Shown: positions 8,785-17,852, counted from the stretch's first letter. The stretch: DNA of 64,000 bases from Paenibacillus paeoniae (GCF_003388735.1 NZ_QUBQ01000001.1:186001-250000), one strand, 5' to 3'. The notes: generated by a model from the sequence alone, not told the origin. Numbers and translations are program-made.

Positions 8785-9496
8785 TATAGCCAGCGTTCGT
8801 CAGTGGCATAAGGATGAGAAAGGCAGCTTTACAATTGAGGCGTCGATTGTCCTTCCAATCTTATTTGCGATGGTGCTCGCCTTTTTATTGTTTGGTATGT
8901 ATCTCTATCAAAAGGTAATGGTCTATTATTCGGTCTCTACGATATCGGAGCGGGCTGCTTTCAGCTGGGACAATAGTCATCGGGATGCCAGAACGGGCAT
9001 CCTGACAGAACCTGAGTATGACGGCTTGTATCGTCGATTAGGCTCCGATGGGGCTTTGGCAAGCTTATTTGGCATGACGGGGGATGAGGGGCGCAGAAGC
9101 GTCTCACTTCCAGCGGATGTTCAGGAGTCCACCAGCTCAGTCGATACGGACTTAACCAAGCGCAAGTTGGTTAAGTCAGCCCAATGGGTTGCGACGGCAG
9201 GCTTAAGCTATAACGGCACCGTTCAGTATGCAGGAGACGGACTAAGTCGATATGTGGAGACCGGACTACACAAGCCAATCCAGCTTATGCCTTTTGAGGA
9301 GAGCTGGATAAGGGGCGAGCCTGACGGTGCAGCCAGAGGCCATATCGTTGACCCCGTAGAGTTCATCCGAAGCGTTGATCTTGCTAGATACTATAGTACC
9401 AAGCTGAAGACGCATTTCATGGGAAAATCTACAGCGGAGAGCAGAGCCGGCAATATTTTGACCTCCTACAGCGGAAAAGGCAGGGGCGGATCGTGA
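8777..9496 (+). CDS. TadE-like pseudopilin
   Basis: This 239-aa protein has a TadE-type N-terminus. The segment KGSFTIEASIVLPILFAMVL has the glutamate and hydrophobic helix of type IVb pseudopilins, followed by a large extracytoplasmic domain of unknown fold without cysteines. Translation likely starts at TTG 8777 inside the pilin stop region, so it is coupled to the pilin. The ribosome binding site is weak. It is probably a minor pilin or assembly factor of the Tad pilus. Confidence 0.8.
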   Translation: MINIASVRQWHKDEKGSFTIEASIVLPILFAMVLAFLLFGMYLYQKVMVYYSVSTISERAAFSWDNSHRDARTGILTEPEYDGLYRRLGSDGALASLFGMTGDEGRRSVSLPADVQESTSSVDTDLTKRKLVKSAQWVATAGLSYNGTVQYAGDGLSRYVETGLHKPIQLMPFEESWIRGEPDGAARGHIVDPVEFIRSVDLARYYSTKLKTHFMGKSTAESRAGNILTSYSGKGRGGS

Positions 9497-9515
9497 GGAG
9501 GCCTAATTCTGTCCG

Positions 9516-11732
9516 ATGAAAAAGTTGCTGATCAAAGAAAATGGTGTCGTGACCATTTTGTCCGTTATCATATTGGCTTCACTGCTTCTCTTTTTCTCTG
9601 TGTTAATCGATTACGCGCGGATCGCGGCTTTTCAATTGAAGAGCGAGAATGAAGCCCGTATGGGGGTTCGCTCAGTTTTGTCAGCTTACGATGATTCTCT
9701 CTATAAAAGGTATGGATTGTTTGGGCGTGGAGGAACGGATGGCAACGTGATTTTTACCGAAGTACTCGAAGGAAACGGTGCTAAACATACCGGCCTCGAT
9801 ACCAGGTCTCACTTTGATTTTATTGCAGGTCAGTTGGAGGAAGCTAACGTACAGACCTCCTTTACGCTAGGGCAGCATGATGTATTCGCCAGACAGGTGC
9901 TTGAAGAGATGAAATATAAAGCCCCGGTTGATTTTACGTTGGAGGTTTTATCGAAGTTTACTTCGCTGTCGAAGGCGCTGAAGGAAAGTTCGGGAGCTGT
10001 TCAGACACTGGAGGATCTCAGGAAGCTGTATGAGAAGCGGGAATCGCTTTTAGAAAAGGCGTTAAGTTTGCAGGAAAAGGCAGTATCCACATTAATGGAT
10101 AATGATGCTGTAGCCGCTATTCCAGCAGGCAGTGGTTCCTCAGGCAATTCCGCCGCAAGCTCGTTAAGATTAGCAGATCGTTACGCCAATTATGTCTGGC
10201 AGATAGAGCATGACGCATCGCTGCCTGAGGACGAAGATCCGGTCTATTCCTATTCGATCGCTTCATATCGGTATAGTGTATCTCAAATGCTGGGTAAGCT
10301 CCGTACGGGCGGTGGTAAAAGAGAGCGTCATGATACCCTCCTGGACGATGCGCTGCAAAAGATTGAAGAAGCGAAGCAAATAAATTTTCAAATGGAAAGA
10401 ATCGTTGAAGAGTCCAAAAAAACTACTGTTGGTGCTTATGACGAAGTTGCAGGTGCGGATGTGTCTGGCTCAGGCGACTATGCGCTTCCGAATGATACGG
10501 TTCAGGACCTTGAGGAGATGAGGAAAAGCGGCGAAAAGCTGCTTCGGTCGCCGGAATGGTTCAGCGGATACAAGCAGGAGCTGCTGACGCAAAGCTCGCG
10601 CGGTTACGCCGCAGCAAGCGAGATTGATCAATTGATCGGTCTTTGGAATACAGCCATGTCTTCGCTTTCTTCTTCCAGACAGGTCTCACTGCAGAACGGC
10701 TCGGCTAAAGCTGTCTCTGTCGTATCTACCTATGAACAGAATTATGGTCATTCCGGAATGCTGATGAAGCAGCGGCGGGACAGCGTGCTGGACAGCTCGG
10801 TCAAAGAAAAGCTGGCCGAGCAAAAGGCAGAAACAAAATCGCTGTGGAAACAAGCGAAAACCATGTTAGGCGGATTATCTGATACGTCTGGTACGTCCGA
10901 ACATCAGGAAGAGTTTGCCAAAGTGAAGGAACGATATGGACAAAATCTGCTTTTTAATCAGAAAGGCGAAGAATCAACCGGATCTTACAAAACGATACAG
11001 GCGGAGGAAGCGGAAGATGCAGCTAAGGAATCGTCCGGTTTGATAGACACTCTCTTCGCGGGGGTATCGGACATGCTGTTGGATGGCCGCGATTATTTTT
11101 ATTATGGCGAGTATGCTGCCAACCGTTTTTCTTATTTCGCTCCTCAGCAGCTCCGCAAGTTGTTGGAGAACGGTGACACGGACGAATTGACGCAAATGGC
11201 CTCATTCGGCAATCAGGAATTGGAATATGTGCTGTATGGGTTTCATGATCCAATGGGAAATTTGGCTGCAGCATACGGAGAGTTGTTTTCCGTCCGGCTT
11301 GCTATCCGTACTATGGAAGGTTTGGTTGCCAGCCGCTCTTTGGGTCACCCCTTACTAATTCTGTCAGCAGCCATCATATACGGGCTTCAGAAGACGATGG
11401 AGGATATGATTTCGTTCACTCAAAAGGGAATGGCTCCATTATCCAAATATGTAAAGGTCGAGCTTTCTTATCTGGATTATTTAAGGCTGTTTATGCTTCT
11501 TCATGGGGGGAGCAAAGAGAAGAGGCTTGGACGCATGATTGCCGTCATTGAGCAGAATACTGGACTTTCTCTTTCACAAGTTCCCTCAGGTGTTACAGGT
11601 GAAGCGAAGCTCTCGATGAAGCTATGGTTTCTTCCGGGCGTGATGGGGGTGCTGGGGCGGTTCGATTTGCTGCAGGGAAAGGTTGTGGGCAACCGCTATG
11701 AAACTATGCAAACAGTGGGTTGGTCCTATTAA
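9516..11732 (+). CDS. Large pilin-like surface protein of the Tad operon (738 aa)
   Basis: The N-terminus has a membrane helix (VVTILSVIILASLLLFFSVL) of the TadE/TadG style. A very long extracytoplasmic region rich in charged helices follows, with several stretches likely to be coiled coil (residues about 155-190 and 270-300). It resembles the DUF5702-type proteins of Firmicute Tad operons, but I am unsure of that family name. GAGGAGG lies 14 bases before the ATG, which is longer than usual. The length and position suggest a pilus-associated or tip-like surface component. Function is not known. Confidence 0.75.
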   Translation: MKKLLIKENGVVTILSVIILASLLLFFSVLIDYARIAAFQLKSENEARMGVRSVLSAYDDSLYKRYGLFGRGGTDGNVIFTEVLEGNGAKHTGLDTRSHFDFIAGQLEEANVQTSFTLGQHDVFARQVLEEMKYKAPVDFTLEVLSKFTSLSKALKESSGAVQTLEDLRKLYEKRESLLEKALSLQEKAVSTLMDNDAVAAIPAGSGSSGNSAASSLRLADRYANYVWQIEHDASLPEDEDPVYSYSIASYRYSVSQMLGKLRTGGGKRERHDTLLDDALQKIEEAKQINFQMERIVEESKKTTVGAYDEVAGADVSGSGDYALPNDTVQDLEEMRKSGEKLLRSPEWFSGYKQELLTQSSRGYAAASEIDQLIGLWNTAMSSLSSSRQVSLQNGSAKAVSVVSTYEQNYGHSGMLMKQRRDSVLDSSVKEKLAEQKAETKSLWKQAKTMLGGLSDTSGTSEHQEEFAKVKERYGQNLLFNQKGEESTGSYKTIQAEEAEDAAKESSGLIDTLFAGVSDMLLDGRDYFYYGEYAANRFSYFAPQQLRKLLENGDTDELTQMASFGNQELEYVLYGFHDPMGNLAAAYGELFSVRLAIRTMEGLVASRSLGHPLLILSAAIIYGLQKTMEDMISFTQKGMAPLSKYVKVELSYLDYLRLFMLLHGGSKEKRLGRMIAVIEQNTGLSLSQVPSGVTGEAKLSMKLWFLPGVMGVLGRFDLLQGKVVGNRYETMQTVGWSY

Positions 11733-12684
11733 ATGTACTGGAAAGCGGCGGGCAAAGGGACTGCTGCGTGGGCAGAGAGGCTCTATCGTTCTTGAAGCTG
11801 CTATTGTTATGCCGTTTATTTTGTTTTTGCTCATTATACTTTCTCTATTAATCTCCATGTGTGCTGCACAGATGGCTCTTCATATGACAGCCTCGCATAG
11901 TGTACGCCAGATCGCAGCCCATATCTATCCCATTGAGCTTGCTAGAGCACAATGGGATAAAGGAGACTCATCGGAAACGGCCTCTGAGCGCCAGTCCCTG
12001 CCCGCATGGAATGAAGCTGCCGCCGACTTGGCGGAATGGCTTCCTGAGCCTGCCGGCAAGCTCGTATCGTCTGCCCTGCGGGGAGACTGGCGTCCATTGC
12101 AGAACGTAGCCGCTACCGAGCTCGGACGTACGGTAATTGAACCGTTCGTACGGCAATATGCTCCGCCCTATCTGCTCAGGAGCGACAACATTTCATTAGA
12201 TTACATAGCGTTGCCGGATCTTAAGGATAAGGAAGTGCCCTATATTGGCATTGCTCTAAGATATGAATACCCGGTCAAGCTGCCGTTTTACAACAAAGCG
12301 GTCATCCTTAGAGAACAAGCGTATGAGCGGGTATGGATAAGCGATGCGGTAGCGGCGACTTACGGCATGGAGGAAGCGGACGGGGACACGCTGCAATTGC
12401 AAATTATCGCTATTGAACCATCTCCTATCCGTCCTGGCCAAAAGGCAACCGTATACGTGAAGACGGAGCCGGGAGCCGAGGTTTCACTTGGCGTGAACTA
12501 TAAGAGCGGGGCAAGCAAAGCGAAGCATCTGGGGGAAGCGACTGCAGATGAGAGCGGTTATGTAGAATGGACCTGGCATGTCTCGGGCAACACGACACCG
12601 GGCATATGGGAGCTGGCAGTGGAAGGGGTAAGCAAGCCAGGCAGTGCCGCCAGACATTTTTCCGTGGAGAAGAAACAGAAATAA
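11698..12684 (+). CDS. TadE-like protein with C-terminal beta-rich domain
   Basis: This 328-aa protein has a TadE motif, RGSIVLEAAIVMPFILFLL, near residues 25-45. A globular domain follows, then a C-terminal stretch (about 235-325) that looks like an immunoglobulin-type beta domain, with alternating strands such as GYVEWTWHV. It overlaps the end of the 738-aa gene. The start is uncertain. ATG 11698 is used here, but TTG 11683 lies five bases after AGGG and is also possible. It is probably a third minor pilin-like component. Confidence 0.75.
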   Translation: MKLCKQWVGPIKCTGKRRAKGLLRGQRGSIVLEAAIVMPFILFLLIILSLLISMCAAQMALHMTASHSVRQIAAHIYPIELARAQWDKGDSSETASERQSLPAWNEAAADLAEWLPEPAGKLVSSALRGDWRPLQNVAATELGRTVIEPFVRQYAPPYLLRSDNISLDYIALPDLKDKEVPYIGIALRYEYPVKLPFYNKAVILREQAYERVWISDAVAATYGMEEADGDTLQLQIIAIEPSPIRPGQKATVYVKTEPGAEVSLGVNYKSGASKAKHLGEATADESGYVEWTWHVSGNTTPGIWELAVEGVSKPGSAARHFSVEKKQK

Positions 12685-12722
12685 CTAGCGGCAACGTAAA
12701 TTCGGGAAGGGAGAAGGCTGAC

Positions 12723-13229
12723 ATGACCATTGTACTTTGGGCTGCGGCCGCGCAGTTGTTGATTGCATTCATTACGGATATGAAGCATCAGACCATATCG
12801 AATTGGCTTACAGGCACATCTTTTCTTATGGGTATGCTCTATCATGGTTTGGCCAGTGGCATAGAGGGACAGGGATGGCTCTATACTGCTGCAGGTGCTG
12901 CGGCGGGTTTTGTTCCCCTACTCATACTTTACGCCTTTGGCGGAATCGGAGCAGGAGATGTTAAGCTGTTCGGTGCACTTGGCGCTTGGGTTGGCGCTGC
13001 CATGATCGCACAGTTAATGATGTATTCGATTTTGTATGCAGGAGCGTTTGGTGTGTTGTTGCTGGCTTTTAACCGTGCGTTCGCCAAACGGATGGCCTCA
13101 CTGCTAATTATTGCTTATCCCGGCGCAGCACGGACTTTCAATTGGTTTCAATGGGCTCAATCCGGTAAAAGCTTTCCGTTTATGCTAGCCGTAGTTCCGG
13201 CAGCTATTACAGTATGGTTGATCAGATAG
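12723..13229 (+). CDS. Type IV prepilin peptidase (CpaA/TadV family)
   Basis: This integral membrane aspartic protease cleaves Flp-type prepilins. The two catalytic aspartates are visible: the first in ITDMKHQTISN near residue 19, the second in the GxGD motif GIGAGDVKLFG near residue 80. The 168-aa length is right for CpaA/TadV, which lack the methylase domain. ATG 12723 follows GGGAAGGGAG. Its place at the end of the pilus gene run supports the assignment. Confidence 0.92.
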   Translation: MTIVLWAAAAQLLIAFITDMKHQTISNWLTGTSFLMGMLYHGLASGIEGQGWLYTAAGAAAGFVPLLILYAFGGIGAGDVKLFGALGAWVGAAMIAQLMMYSILYAGAFGVLLLAFNRAFAKRMASLLIIAYPGAARTFNWFQWAQSGKSFPFMLAVVPAAITVWLIR

Positions 13230-13255
13230 GCGGAATAGAGAGAGGAGAACGTGAG

Positions 13256-14893
13256 ATGCGACGGTTGCGAATGGATTTTGCTATGAATCGAGGCCATGAG
13301 ATGACAATTGACAGGGAAGGCGGCATAGGCAGAAGTGAACTGGATGAATTGGAGCTGCAGATGCTTCGCGCGCAGCGTATTCCCTATTTACTTCCGATTG
13401 ATTGGTATGAGATTGATGGGAGCATTACGTTCCGCTACGAGTTGACGGGAAGCAAAATGATGATTCATCGGCTTCAGCAGGATATGCTGACCATGGAGCA
13501 ATATTATTCACTCATTCTAGCTTTGACGGATGCCCTCTTGGAATGCAAAGAATATATGCTTAGACCGGAAGGTTGCCTGCTGAGTGAGCAGTTTATGTTT
13601 ATGGGAGAACGATTTGGAGATTTAAGACTTGTATATTTGCCGTTGAAAGACGAAGGAGAGGGACGACAATACGGGGAGGATTTGTTGTCGCTTGCCGTTC
13701 GATGGACGTCTTACGTTGAGCCTATCGACGGAGTTGGATTAAAGCGGATATTGCAATTGCTTCAGCATAACCGTACCTCGTTGACTGAACTCCGAGAAAC
13801 TTTGCTGGATTTAATCGCCAAGGAATCAACAGTGATCGATAGACCGGCAGTTGTGCAGGACACTGCAGCACGCCATTCTTCTGATCGGAATGCTAGGGCG
13901 GTTCTCGGTTCGGCTAATGATTCCGTTTATTCAAACCGGATGCAAGTGAAACCATCCATCCCGGAACTTGTGCCACCCCTTTCATCACTCTCAGCCTCCC
14001 CGTCGCAGCAAGCTGGTATACATCCGCAAGAGTCCATGTCCATCATGCAGAATCGACGATCAGAAGAGAACTTACAATCCGGACATGATTCTGAGCTTGA
14101 ACCAGCATGGCTATATGATGACGATGGGGAAGAGGATAGCGAGGGTAAAAACAGAGGGATTTGGATCGCTGGTGCAGCTTTCTTACTCGCGACGGCTTGC
14201 ATCTGGCGATTTATCTACCTGAATCAGCCGACGCAACAAAATATGCTGATCTGCTCGGGCCTTACTTTGTTTGCACTAGCGGGGGTAATCATAGTGAGGA
14301 AGAACGGTACATCTTTGCTTATGAAGAAGAAGGATCCCTTGGAGACGAAAGAAGATTTTGAGCCGTATTCCAGTGTGCTTCCATCGCGGTTCTCGTGGAG
14401 CAAGCCCCAGCCTGCTGAAGCCTCCGATCCGTTGCCGAATACAACCAACTCCATGGGGAGCTATTCAGTGGCTATTTCAAAACCAGCACCGAGCTCCGAT
14501 GCAAGACATTCTCTGCCTCCGACGACACTGCTGGGCACAAGCCATGACTCCTCGCAAAAGACTGCCATGCTGGGCTCCAGCGCACGCAGCGCGTGGCTCT
14601 CGCGGACATGGAACGGCAAGGAAGAACAGATCGCACTAACGGCAGATCTTTTCAAAATCGGCAGATCCGGCGATGGGGTAGGTTATGCCGATCATGCCGA
14701 TGGGATCTCCCGCATCCATGTGGAGATCGAGCGCATCGACGGGAAACATCATGTCAAGGATCTGGGCTCCAGAAACGGGAGCTTGTTGAATGGAAAATTA
14801 ATGGTCCCTTACAAAGCCTACAAGCTGGAGTTCGGCGATCGAATCCATCTTGCTGGCGATAAGGGACCATTATACGAATTAAAAACAGGGTAG
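13256..14893 (+). CDS. FHA-domain membrane protein (DUF6382-like N-terminus)
   Basis: This 545-aa protein has three parts. A cytoplasmic N-terminal domain of about 200 residues resembles DUF6382. A linker carries two membrane segments (WIAGAAFLLATACIW and CSGLTLFALAGVII, about 303-350). The C-terminal FHA domain (about 455-530) contains FKIGRSGDG and the signature ISRIHVEI followed by LGSRNG. FHA domains bind phosphothreonine, so it may link the pilus machine to Ser/Thr kinase signalling. GAGGAG precedes ATG 13256. A perfect 13-bp inverted repeat (14799-14811 and 14860-14872) lies in its last 100 bases. The gene ends abutting a convergent gene. Confidence 0.85.
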   Translation: MRRLRMDFAMNRGHEMTIDREGGIGRSELDELELQMLRAQRIPYLLPIDWYEIDGSITFRYELTGSKMMIHRLQQDMLTMEQYYSLILALTDALLECKEYMLRPEGCLLSEQFMFMGERFGDLRLVYLPLKDEGEGRQYGEDLLSLAVRWTSYVEPIDGVGLKRILQLLQHNRTSLTELRETLLDLIAKESTVIDRPAVVQDTAARHSSDRNARAVLGSANDSVYSNRMQVKPSIPELVPPLSSLSASPSQQAGIHPQESMSIMQNRRSEENLQSGHDSELEPAWLYDDDGEEDSEGKNRGIWIAGAAFLLATACIWRFIYLNQPTQQNMLICSGLTLFALAGVIIVRKNGTSLLMKKKDPLETKEDFEPYSSVLPSRFSWSKPQPAEASDPLPNTTNSMGSYSVAISKPAPSSDARHSLPPTTLLGTSHDSSQKTAMLGSSARSAWLSRTWNGKEEQIALTADLFKIGRSGDGVGYADHADGISRIHVEIERIDGKHHVKDLGSRNGSLLNGKLMVPYKAYKLEFGDRIHLAGDKGPLYELKTG

Positions 14894-15796
14894 TTAGCGG
14901 TTGGCCAGTTGACGCATGGCGCTGTCAACCGTAGGATAGCGGAATGAGTAGCCTGTCTCCAGCGCCCGCTTGGGCTTGGCGAGCTGGCCATCCAACAACA
15001 AGGTGGACATCTCTCCAAATAAAAGCCGCATCATCAGTGCCGGCACGGGAAACCAATGAGGACGCCTGAATGCCCGGCTGACGGCTCTACCGAACTTGTC
15101 GTTCGTAACAGGCTCCGGTGCGGACCCGTTCACAGGGCCTTGAATCGAATCGTTGTCGAGACAATGCAGGATCAGTCCGACCATGTCTTCGATATGTATC
15201 CAGGACAAGCCTTGTTTGCCGCTGCCCACCCTTCCTCCAGCGAATAGCCGATAGGGGAGGAGCATGAGTGGGAAAGCGCCGTCTTTGCTGTCTAGCACGA
15301 CCCCGATACGCAGCTTAACGAGCCGTTTCGCCGGTATGGTATCTGCGGCTGCTTCCCATTCGCGAACGACTTCGGATAGAAAATCGGTGACGGCCATAGG
15401 GCTGTCTTCATCGAACACTTCTGTTGCCGAAATACCGTATGCGGATATGCCGGAAGCATTGATGACAACGGAGGGCTTATGTTCAAGAGCATTCACCAGC
15501 TCGGCCACCTGGGCTGCCGCCCATTGTCTGGAGTGCAGCACCCGATCCTTGGCCGCAGCGTTCCATCTTTGATTGATGCTCTCGCCCGCAAGATTCACGA
15601 TAGCATCAATTCCCTCCAACTTGCCGGGCTCCTGTTGAAGTTGGGCCCAGGATACGGTCGTCAGACGAGATTCAGGACTGGATGATTGGGCTTGCTTGCC
15701 TCTCGTTATAATCCACACTTCATCTCCCCGTTTCAACAGGGCATTCGTCAATGCCTTTCCGATAAATCCGCTGCCTCCGGCAATGGCTACCCGCAT
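14894..15796 (-). CDS. TIGR01777 family NAD(P)-binding epimerase (SDR39U1-like)
   Basis: This extended short-chain dehydrogenase/epimerase has the nucleotide-binding motif GGSGFIG at residues 8-14. The family core follows, with INLAGESINQRW-type sequence and a DUF1731-like C-terminus (residues about 245-295). It resembles YfhF/YfcH proteins, whose substrate is unknown. AAGGAGAG precedes the ATG. At 300 aa it is full length. It is convergent with the FHA gene with no spacer. Confidence 0.88.
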   Translation of the reverse strand: MRVAIAGGSGFIGKALTNALLKRGDEVWIITRGKQAQSSSPESRLTTVSWAQLQQEPGKLEGIDAIVNLAGESINQRWNAAAKDRVLHSRQWAAAQVAELVNALEHKPSVVINASGISAYGISATEVFDEDSPMAVTDFLSEVVREWEAAADTIPAKRLVKLRIGVVLDSKDGAFPLMLLPYRLFAGGRVGSGKQGLSWIHIEDMVGLILHCLDNDSIQGPVNGSAPEPVTNDKFGRAVSRAFRRPHWFPVPALMMRLLFGEMSTLLLDGQLAKPKRALETGYSFRYPTVDSAMRQLANR

Positions 15797-15818
15797 TCCG
15801 CACTCTCCTTATGAGAAA

Positions 15819-16295
15819 TTATTGCACTGCTTCAATTTTCGTCAGCCACAGCTGCTTGAGGTCAGTCTCGCCTTCTACCGCTTTTTCGGTATATTCAAAT
15901 TTCACTTTGACATCGGAAGGCAATTCATCGACGATGGAGCGAAGCTCCTCCGGAATCCGGTAAGCGCCTGCTCCGCTGTCCGTTGTGATTTCCAAAGAGT
16001 TGGAATCGATTAGACCTGTATACGTGCCTTCTGCCCGGATCGGAGAAGCTTCTCCGTTGCCGTTGCCATTATTATCAGTTGAGTTATCGTCATTGTCAGA
16101 TGGAGCGCCAGGCTCCTGTACGCCATTGTTGTCCGGAAGTTGATCCACTGGAGAGCCCGTCTCGTTGTTGTTGGGATTCGCGCTATTATTGGGATTGTTT
16201 GCGTTGGCACCGCATGCGGACATCGTCAGCATAACGGCAAGAAGCAACGCTCCGGCGGTTGCAGCTTTCTTGCGTTTCTTGTTTGTTAAGTTCAT
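15819..16295 (-). CDS. Putative lipoprotein with Asn/Pro-rich linker
   Basis: This is a 158-aa exported lipoprotein. The signal peptide has a basic start, a hydrophobic core (AGALLLAVMLTMSAC) and a lipobox with the acceptor Cys near residue 28. A low-complexity Asn, Asp, Pro and Gly linker follows (about 29-82). A compact domain follows in turn (about 85-158) with sequence YTGLIDSNSLEIT that could form a small beta barrel. Function is unknown. A GGAGGTG site lies before the ATG. It is the gene downstream of DUF2621. Confidence 0.75.
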   Translation of the reverse strand: MNLTNKKRKKAATAGALLLAVMLTMSACGANANNPNNSANPNNNETGSPVDQLPDNNGVQEPGAPSDNDDNSTDNNGNGNGEASPIRAEGTYTGLIDSNSLEITTDSGAGAYRIPEELRSIVDELPSDVKVKFEYTEKAVEGETDLKQLWLTKIEAVQ

Positions 16296-16356
16296 AGTTG
16301 AAACACCTCCTGTATACTAAAACGAAAAAAATACCATTGAGGTTGCATAAAAGTGA

Positions 16357-16384
16357 GACAGAGCTGCCATGAGGCAGCTCTGTC
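16357..16384 (-). terminator. Terminator after DUF2621
   Basis: Perfect 12-bp arms GACAGAGCTGCC and GGCAGCTCTGTC surround a four-base loop. On the minus strand the stem follows the DUF2621 stop directly, and CACTTTTA follows it, so the T tract is short. Confidence 0.65.
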
Positions 16385-16821
16385 TATTTGTTCAGCAAGT
16401 GTTTATATGGCGCGTAATCAATGCCTTTTTTGTCCAAAAAGTGCACAAGACTGCGGTAATCTCTCTTTGGCGTAGCCCGTATGTAGCCCTCGACACAATG
16501 CTCTGTCGTAACGGTGCCAGCGCCTTGCTCGATGGCGACCTGACCAATTTTGGCGGCAATAGAATGCTTGGCGATATCTCGGAATGCCTGCGGCACGGGA
16601 GATACCAGCTCGTCGAGAAACCGCTTGGCTTCATCGCCCCACATGCTGCGGCTGCGTTCGACCCAGTAGTTCTGCCAATCCAGCTTGGACTTGCCGTCTC
16701 TCATCGGGAGAACCTTCAGAAATTTGCGGAACATGAAGAAACCGCCTATGGACATGGCAATAACCATGACTACGGCCCAGAAAACGATAAAATACATGAA
16801 CCAATTCGGCGCTGCGCTCAT
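16384..16821 (-). CDS. DUF2621 family membrane protein (YneK-like)
   Basis: This 145-aa protein has one N-terminal membrane helix (FIVFWAVVMVIAMSIGGFF) and a cytoplasmic domain with the family features DWQNYWVERSRSMWGDEAK and ELVSPVPQAFRDIAKHSIA. It matches the DUF2621 family, which includes YneK of Bacillus subtilis and has no known function. The ATG at 16821 is chosen because GAGGTG lies nine bases before it; a GTG at 16833 would be part of that site. It is monocistronic, with a hairpin terminator after the stop. Confidence 0.85.
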   Translation of the reverse strand: MSAAPNWFMYFIVFWAVVMVIAMSIGGFFMFRKFLKVLPMRDGKSKLDWQNYWVERSRSMWGDEAKRFLDELVSPVPQAFRDIAKHSIAAKIGQVAIEQGAGTVTTEHCVEGYIRATPKRDYRSLVHFLDKKGIDYAPYKHLLNK

Positions 16822-16858
16822 TGTAACTGTCACCTCAATAATGAATTATAGCGTATTC

Positions 16859-16876
16859 CTAGATTTATTTCGACAT
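16859..16876. repeat. Left copy of the 18-bp direct repeat (possible attL)
   Basis: This copy is identical to 18073-18090. Read on the minus strand it contains TGTCGAA, which equals a Spo0A box core, so a regulatory origin is an alternative explanation. Confidence 0.6.
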
Positions 16877-16977
16877 ACTCTTTAAAATCCCTTGATACAT
16901 AAGGGCTCAGAGGGGGAGGGGCTTATTCAGTCCTACTTTTAGCCCCAACTAGCGAACTTGACATCTTAGAGACAGCT

Positions 16978-17230
16978 AAGCTTTAAGAGCGTGGCCATAA
17001 CCTTATAAATCATCTTTACTGGGTAACCCAGCCTTTCCGGTATTGTGAATGGCGGGATTCCTTTGTTTATTAGTATTGTCGCATGCGTATGCCTTAAACC
17101 GTGAGGAGTGATACGTGTGATAGTGATGTTTTCCTTCGCCAAACCTGCATAGAGTTGCCGCCCTATTACACATGAGTATTTCTTCTTCCACGGCTGCGTT
17201 AATGGCTATCTTAAAATAATTGTGATAGAT
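16978..17230 (-). pseudogene. Tyrosine recombinase (integrase) remnant
   Basis: Two reading frames together spell parts of a phage-type integrase. The first (about 17230-17150) gives YFKIAINAAVEEEILMCNRA, the end of the core-binding domain. After a shift, the second (about 17150-17000) gives ITRITPHGLRHTHATILINK and then PERLGYP, the box with the catalytic His and Arg. A further shift gives YGHALKA with the catalytic tyrosine near 16990. The first part of the catalytic domain, including the first Arg box, is missing. It therefore has at least two frameshifts and one internal deletion and cannot be active. Confidence 0.75.
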
Positions 17231-17271
17231 CAAAAACAGCGGAAAATGGATCATCCACCAATATGAGTCAC

Positions 17272-17308
17272 AATAAAAAAGAAAAACCCATCATTAATTG
17301 ACGGGTTT
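17272..17308 (-). terminator. Terminator overlapping the end of the DUF4177 gene
   Basis: AAACCCGTC and GATGGGTTT pair on the minus strand (17284-17292 and 17300-17308), followed by a run rich in T. The stem includes the stop codon. Confidence 0.75.
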
Positions 17309-17482
17309 CTCGAAAATGATTTCAAAATATGTGGCAAAGCCAGTTCCTTTAATGGCTGGAGCAAATATTTGGACAAATCTCCATCCATCCTTTGCATGAT
17401 CAGCAATAATTTCTTGGTAATCCTCTTTTGGTTTACTGTTCCAATTACTAAGGTCGACTTTTACAAATTTATATTCATACAT
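17294..17482 (-). CDS. DUF4177 domain protein
   Basis: This intact 62-aa protein of the DUF4177 family starts [12 protein letters not shown] and contains the usual [11 protein letters not shown] segment. Proteins of this type are small single-domain folds of unknown function and are often seen on plasmids and phages. GGAGG is eight bases before the ATG, and a terminator closes the gene. It is the only undamaged gene inside the remnant element, which may mean recent loss of neighbours or selection to keep it. Confidence 0.85.
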   Translation of the reverse strand: MYEYKFVKVDLSNWNSKPKEDYQEIIADHAKDGWRFVQIFAPAIKGTGFATYFEIIFEKPVN

Positions 17483-17606
17483 TATAAAATCCTCCTGTGT
17501 ATGTATTGCTATATTAGCTACGAGTTAAACGTAGTGATAGTTTCAAATAAGTTATTTAAACGGAATGACGAATCGGGCGAAGCAAGAAGCCGAAGGAGGA
17601 TACTCA

Positions 17607-17852
17607 ATGCGACAGCTCGACATGAGATAGAAACAGACAGCAGTATCGACATTAAGAAAGCAGGCGCCTATAAATATGCACAGTCTCCAGCTTTCGAGTG
17701 GTACTGCCATAATCGCTTCTTTTAAAGTCTTATCGAGCAATGGTGCTGCACACAGGTTCATGGTTTGTATTGTGGTTACACTGTACCTGGAGCAACGAGG
17801 CATCGAAATGGGAGCATCTAAAGCATTTGCGCATGAGAAAGTGGTAAAATAA
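17607..17852 (+). pseudogene. Small ORF interrupted by an in-frame TAG
   Basis: AAGGAGG lies seven bases before an ATG at 17607. The frame reads MRQLDMR, then TAG at 17628-17630, then stays open for 73 more codons to TAA at 17850-17852. The later part, including VVTLYLEQRGIEMGASKAFA, looks like real protein, with a helical, amphipathic pattern. I do not recognise the family. The simplest reading is a dead cargo gene of the remnant element. A seven-residue peptide, or initiation at the internal ATG 17676, are other options. Confidence 0.45.
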
